Assembly (NCBI RefSeq): GCF_020217005.1
Contig: NZ_JAIWOI010000003.1
Coordinates: forward strand, 1-10,000
From: Rheinheimera sp.
GTDB lineage: Bacteria; Pseudomonadota; Gammaproteobacteria; Enterobacterales; Alteromonadaceae
Direction of reading: 5' to 3'
DNA length: 10,000 nt
Under the pieces are notes generated by a model. It did no database searches and had not been told where the DNA came from. It saw nothing but the letters and a program-made list of their open reading frames with translations. Below, piece after piece: positions 6,085 through 10,000 of this stretch. The position numbers and the translations under genes are program-made. Each line of letters starts with the position of its first letter. Position 1 is the first letter of the stretch.

Positions 6085-7653
6085 ATGCGCAAAAATTTAC
6101 CTGTAACTGATAAGGAACGTACATTTCCGAAAGAGCAGCAGCTCATTTCTTCCACTGATATCAAAGGCACTATCGTGCATTGCAATGACGCTTTTGTATC
6201 TATCAGTGGCTTTAGCAGAGAAGAGTTGGTGGGCAAACCGCACAATATAGTGCGTCACCCTGACATGCCTGAAGCAGCTTTTAAAACTATGTGGAGCTAT
6301 TTACAGCAGGGTAAACCCTGGATGGGATTGGTGAAGAACCGCTGTAAAAATGGCGATTACTATTGGGTAAACGCATACGTCACCCCGGTCACTGAGCATG
6401 GGCGTGTGGTTGGCTACGAGTCAGTGCGCACTGTGCCGGATAGGGCCCAGGTCGCTCATGCCGAACAACTCTATAAAGCTATAAATGCTGGTAAAACGAC
6501 CAACAAAGCCGGGTCAGATGTGACTGCCGATCTGCGCTGGTCTTTGTTACCTGTTATCGCCGCCATTATCTCTGTGATTTTATGGTGGACTTTAGGCTCT
6601 GGTGCAGCAGCTGTTGCTTTTGCTTTGACGGCTGTGCTGGGTTACGGCACTGGCATTGTGCGGTATAAGCAATCACTTAATGGCTTACTTGAATTAATGC
6701 CAAAAGCTTTTACCGACCCGCTGGCTGTTGCGTCTTACGCCAGACATCAGGGCAGGCAAGGACAACTTGAGGTGGCTTTACTGGCAGAAAGTGCACATTT
6801 AAATACAGTGTTAACCAGGATTGAGGATGCATCAACTAAAGTGGCTGTGCTGTCAGAACAAGTACGGAAATTATCAGTTGATGCGGCCGACAGTATTCGT
6901 AAGCAGCAAATGCAAACCGAGCAGGTTGCTACTGCGATGAATGAAATGACTACTACTATAGCCGAAGTGTCGTCCCATGTGCAGGACACTGCGACTAAAG
7001 CCGATGATGCAGATACATTAGCGCGTTCAGGCTCTGCGGTGGCAGGGCAAACCCGCGGAGCCATGCAGCAGTTACAAAAAACCGTCAATGATATCAGCCA
7101 GTCAGTCGCCGACCTGGCTGAGCAAACTAATAAAATTGTTGGTGCAGCACAGATCATTGAGCAAATAGCAGAGCAAACTAATTTGTTGGCATTAAACGCG
7201 GCGATTGAGGCGGCCCGGGCGGGAGATCAAGGCAGAGGTTTTGCTGTGGTCGCTGATGAAGTGCGACAATTGGCTTCCAGAACTACCGCATCAACCAAAG
7301 AGATTTATGAGATTATTCAACAGCTCTCAACTAAAGCTAAAGCATCTGTTCTGGTTGCGGAAAATGGTCGTAAGGATGCTGAAATGGGCGTCGCTCAGGT
7401 TGCCGAAGCAGAAAAGGCGTTGGAAGGTATCAGTGTCGCAGTCAGCAGCATTGCAGCGATGGCGGGACAGATGGCTGCAGCGGTGGAAGAGCAGGCTCAT
7501 GTAGCTGAAGATATCAACCAGCAGATTGTCAGCATTTCTGATTTGGCAACTAAATCACTTTGCCAGGGTACTGCAGTGAGCGAAAGTGGTAAAGATTTAC
7601 AGAATACCTCTGAGCAGTTACATGAATTGGTGGAGCGTTTCCGTAAAGTTTAA
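6085..7653 (+). CDS. Aer-like methyl-accepting chemotaxis protein with N-terminal PAS domain
   Basis: The 522-residue inner-membrane receptor has the Aer architecture. A cytoplasmic PAS domain (about 15-120) keeps the E. coli Aer FAD-pocket residues at the same numbering: Asn34, Arg57, His58, Asp60 and Trp79, in Val-Arg-His-Pro-Asp-Met-Pro and Lys-Pro-Trp-Met-Gly. Two close hydrophobic segments (about 152-170 and 173-192) form a membrane hairpin with no periplasmic sensor domain. A HAMP-like linker and a long coiled-coil signalling domain follow. The highly conserved tip is at about 360-400, with Gln-Thr-Asn-Leu-Leu-Ala-Leu-Asn-Ala-Ala-Ile-Glu-Ala-Ala-Arg-Ala. The tip contacts CheA and CheW. 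By analogy the PAS-FAD unit senses redox state or electron transport and steers aerotaxis or energy taxis. The C-terminus ends Glu-Arg-Phe-Arg-Lys-Val, without the CheR/CheB-tethering pentapeptide. No clear sigma-28 promoter is visible in the 145 bases upstream (5940-6084), and no other chemotaxis genes are in the window. Confidence 0.94.
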   Translation: MRKNLPVTDKERTFPKEQQLISSTDIKGTIVHCNDAFVSISGFSREELVGKPHNIVRHPDMPEAAFKTMWSYLQQGKPWMGLVKNRCKNGDYYWVNAYVTPVTEHGRVVGYESVRTVPDRAQVAHAEQLYKAINAGKTTNKAGSDVTADLRWSLLPVIAAIISVILWWTLGSGAAAVAFALTAVLGYGTGIVRYKQSLNGLLELMPKAFTDPLAVASYARHQGRQGQLEVALLAESAHLNTVLTRIEDASTKVAVLSEQVRKLSVDAADSIRKQQMQTEQVATAMNEMTTTIAEVSSHVQDTATKADDADTLARSGSAVAGQTRGAMQQLQKTVNDISQSVADLAEQTNKIVGAAQIIEQIAEQTNLLALNAAIEAARAGDQGRGFAVVADEVRQLASRTTASTKEIYEIIQQLSTKAKASVLVAENGRKDAEMGVAQVAEAEKALEGISVAVSSIAAMAGQMAAAVEEQAHVAEDINQQIVSISDLATKSLCQGTAVSESGKDLQNTSEQLHELVERFRKV

Positions 7654-7663
7654 TTGTCCTGAC

Positions 7664-7694
7664 AGACTAAAACCGAGGGGCCCGGTTTTAGTCT
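7664..7694. terminator. Hairpin between convergent genes, probable shared terminator
   Basis: AGACTAAAACCG at 7664-7675 pairs perfectly with CGGTTTTAGTCT at 7683-7694, a 12-bp stem with a 7-base loop. It lies ten bases after the chemoreceptor stop and overlaps the last codons and stop of the convergent ATPase gene (stop 7688-7690). Neither side has a proper U tract after the stem, only the T run inside it, so the efficiency of termination is uncertain. Confidence 0.6.
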
Positions 7695-9910
7695 TCAAAT
7701 ACCGATATGGCCTGTAACTGTTTAAAGTCAGTAACACCAGACAAGACCTTTAAAATGCCGTCCTGCACCAAGGTACGCATCCCATCAGCCACGGCCTGAT
7801 GCTGGATCTTCTCTATACTGGCTTTGTGATAAATCAATTGCCGCACTTTGGCTGTTACAGGCAATAGTTCATGCACACCAACCCGGCCTTTATAGCCGGT
7901 TTGTTCGCAAGCCACGCAGCCCTTGGCTTTGTAGAGAGTTAACGCAGTGTTTAACTCTAGCTCTGCCGCAAAAGCTTCACCATAATGCCGTTGAATAAAG
8001 TCCAGCTCCAGTGAGTCAGGTTGATAAGCTTCTTTGCATTTACTGCATAAAGTGCGCACCAGCCTTTGCGCCAGTATACCTATACAAGCATCGGCAAAAT
8101 TAATAGGGTCTATGCCAATGTCTATCAGACGGGTAATAGTTTCCGGCGCTGAATTAGTGTGCAGAGTCGACAACACCAGATGTCCTGTTAATGAGGCTTC
8201 AATGCCTGCGTGAGCTGTTTCTTTGTCGCGCATTTCACCTATTAGAATGATATCGGGATCAGCCCTTAAAAAGGCCCGCAACGCGACCGCAAAAGTTAAA
8301 CCGGACTTGTTGTTCATCTGCACTTGCTGCAAGCCAGGCTGGGTAATTTCAACCGGATCTTCAGCTGTCCATATTTTTTTATCCGCTGTATTTAATTTGC
8401 CCAAAATGGCATGCAAAGTTGTTGTTTTACCTGAACCTGTAGGACCGACGACGAGCAACACTCCGTGTGGATGTTTAATCATTTGCGACATCATGTGGTA
8501 GTTACGCGGGCTCAGTTGCAACTTATCAAAAGGTAGTGCTTCGCCACTGGCTAAAATCCGCATTACAACGCCCTCTCCAAACACAGTGGGCAAAGTCGCA
8601 ACCCGGACCTCTATGATTTTATTCGCCAGCTTAACGCTGAATTTTCCGTCTTGGGGCAGACGCTTTTCTGCGATATCCAGACGCGCCATAATTTTAATAC
8701 GGGAGACGACAGGGGGCATTAAAGCAGGCGGGATCTGGATTAGCTCCCTGCATTCGCCATCTATGCGCAAGCGCACTCTGCTTGAGCTTTTACCTTTACC
8801 GGATTCAATATGAATATCGGATGCATTCAGTCGCTGCGCGTCCATTAAAACCCGGTTTACCAGCTTGACCACCACAGGAGTTTCTTCTGAAATAGCCTCG
8901 TCTTCTTGCTGAAAGTTTTCCAGTGTCAGATCGTCATCTGCTTCGTTTAATAAATCTCCTAATTCAGTTAAGTTAGTGTCTTGCTGGCCTTTGATGTAGT
9001 GCTCTATATCGTCAGGTAACGCAACGTAAATATCATAACTAAGTAGCCCTGTGGCTCGCTCAACTTCCATCAACGTGTCGGCATGATTTGGATTAGTCAA
9101 AGCTATAACTACTTTGCCGGACAGATCTTCGAGGATGACCAAATGATTTTTCAGCAGATAAGAGCGATTTAGTTTGTTGTTTAGTGTATGCAACTGATAC
9201 TTATCAGGCTCAAAGTTAATAAAACTGACCTGGTAAAAAGCTTCCAGCGATAACCCTAATTGCTCTTTACTGATTTTGTAATCGCCGGTGAGCTTAGCTA
9301 CTTGAGCTGTAAAATCCTGAGGGGGGTGGTTTAACTGCTGTAACTGGCTGGCTGAAATCAGGTTACGATGCTGTAAGTAGTCAAAAGGTCCTCTGGTTGC
9401 CCCGAGTTCATAACGAAATTTCTGACCTAATAACTGAGCCAGTTGAGTTGCTTTATCACAATGATCCTGACTAAAAGCGCCAGAGGTTTTCGCATTAATC
9501 AGCTGGATGACGCCTAGCAATACATTTTGTTCTGTTATAGGTACTGCCAGTACGGAGCGGGTGCGAAAGCCTGATTTCTGATCAAACTGGCGGGCAAAAT
9601 TCAGTTTTGGATGGATATTCTGTAATTCCTGCGCATCGTAAGCGTCTTTAATTAATACTGATTTTTTACTTAAAGCGACATAACCCGCTATGGATTGTGG
9701 GCCTATAGGTACGCGGATTTCGGTCAGTTCAGTGCCTGTTTTGAAACGGGAATAAATGTCCTGACTGTGATAACTGCGCTGATAAATGGTGATGCGCTCT
9801 GCATCAAAGAGTTGCAGAATTTGTGCTTCCAGTTCGGGAAATACATCCAAAAAACGCTCAGAGTTATGGATAGACTGAAACAGTTCTAACAATTTCTGAT
9901 AAAACGCCAT
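7688..9910 (-). CDS. GspE/PulE/PilB-family secretion-type ATPase with N-terminal GAF domain
   Basis: The 740-residue product is longer than ordinary GspE or PilB (about 500-570) because of an N-terminal GAF sensor domain (about 15-165, with Arg-Ser-Val-Leu-Ala-Val-Pro-Ile and Gly-Val-Ile-Gln-Leu-Ile-Asn). Residues about 175-305 form a diverged T2SSE-N/MshEN-like region, and an acidic linker spans about 315-345. The ATPase follows: Ala-Ser-Asp-Ile-His-Ile-Glu at 363-369, Walker A Gly-Pro-Thr-Gly-Ser-Gly-Lys-Thr (489-496), Asp box Ala-Glu-Asp-Pro-Val-Glu (516-521), Walker B around 553-560 with Glu559, and His box Thr-Gly-His-Leu-Val-Leu-Ser-Thr-Leu-His (575-584). A four-cysteine zinc site (Cys622, Cys625, Cys665, Cys668) marks the GspE/PilB rather than the PilT side. 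The family powers pseudopilus or type IV pilus assembly from the cytoplasm. No partner genes are adjacent, so the machine it drives is unknown. AGGGG at 9915-9919 supports the start. Confidence 0.93.
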   Translation of the reverse strand: MAFYQKLLELFQSIHNSERFLDVFPELEAQILQLFDAERITIYQRSYHSQDIYSRFKTGTELTEIRVPIGPQSIAGYVALSKKSVLIKDAYDAQELQNIHPKLNFARQFDQKSGFRTRSVLAVPITEQNVLLGVIQLINAKTSGAFSQDHCDKATQLAQLLGQKFRYELGATRGPFDYLQHRNLISASQLQQLNHPPQDFTAQVAKLTGDYKISKEQLGLSLEAFYQVSFINFEPDKYQLHTLNNKLNRSYLLKNHLVILEDLSGKVVIALTNPNHADTLMEVERATGLLSYDIYVALPDDIEHYIKGQQDTNLTELGDLLNEADDDLTLENFQQEDEAISEETPVVVKLVNRVLMDAQRLNASDIHIESGKGKSSSRVRLRIDGECRELIQIPPALMPPVVSRIKIMARLDIAEKRLPQDGKFSVKLANKIIEVRVATLPTVFGEGVVMRILASGEALPFDKLQLSPRNYHMMSQMIKHPHGVLLVVGPTGSGKTTTLHAILGKLNTADKKIWTAEDPVEITQPGLQQVQMNNKSGLTFAVALRAFLRADPDIILIGEMRDKETAHAGIEASLTGHLVLSTLHTNSAPETITRLIDIGIDPINFADACIGILAQRLVRTLCSKCKEAYQPDSLELDFIQRHYGEAFAAELELNTALTLYKAKGCVACEQTGYKGRVGVHELLPVTAKVRQLIYHKASIEKIQHQAVADGMRTLVQDGILKVLSGVTDFKQLQAISVFED

Positions 9911-9959
9911 AAAGCCCCTGCGCCAGACTACCGTTCGTCAAAGAAGGAAAAACCAGTTG

Positions 9960-9975
9960 CAGTCAGTCTAGCATA
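9960..9975 (-). promoter_or_regulatory. Possible -10 region upstream of the GAF-GspE gene
   Basis: On the minus strand this stretch reads CCCCTATGCTAGACTG, containing overlapping -10-like hexamers TATGCT and TAGACT about 50 bases before the ATG. No matching -35 box is seen at 16-18 bases, so this is a weak call that would need an activator or could be chance. Confidence 0.25.
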
Positions 9976-10000
9976 GGGGATGATTTTTGCCCTGGGACAG

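Noticed and set aside
6747..7157. Minus-strand open frame of 136 codons inside the chemoreceptor gene
   Set aside because: It is antisense to the coiled-coil part of a clearly real gene, and its Cys/Ser/Val-rich product is typical of a shadow frame.

Overview
The window looks like chromosome of a free-living aquatic gammaproteobacterium, most likely in the Rheinheimera / Alishewanella / Shewanella neighbourhood. This is inferred from recognisable protein families: an RlmC close to the enterobacterial enzyme, an Aer-type PAS chemoreceptor, a lipoprotein beta-propeller phytase, and a GAF-fused GspE/PulE ATPase. Base composition is moderate, coding density is high, and there are no RNA genes, insertion sequences, phage genes or CRISPR arrays. 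No gene-free stretch exceeds about 160 bases.

Layout. Positions 1-2507 (+) hold the 3' end of a calcineurin-like metallophosphoesterase gene. Its stop overlaps the start of a large phytase lipoprotein gene, so the two form a translationally coupled organic-phosphate-scavenging pair that ends at a strong bidirectional terminator (2527-2561). Positions 2604-3813 (-) hold a SIMPL-domain (DUF541) membrane-anchored protein followed by two short paralogous lipoproteins, apparently one operon running into the same terminator. A 158-base spacer separates this from a dienelactone hydrolase family gene (3972-4715, +). It is followed by rlmC (4797-5939, +), which makes 5-methyluridine at position 747 of 23S rRNA. 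Next comes an Aer-like energy/redox-taxis receptor (6085-7653, +). A long GAF + GspE-type ATPase gene (7688-9910, -) converges on it, and a 12-bp hairpin lies between the two stops.

The first two genes probably act together at the cell envelope to release phosphate from phytate and other phosphate esters. The other genes are mostly unrelated housekeeping or signalling functions. The most interesting points are the internal duplication in the phytase, whose N-terminal copy has lost key acidic residues; the uncharacterised SIMPL plus twin-lipoprotein operon; and the apparently orphan GAF-GspE ATPase. I found no clear mobile element or defence system.
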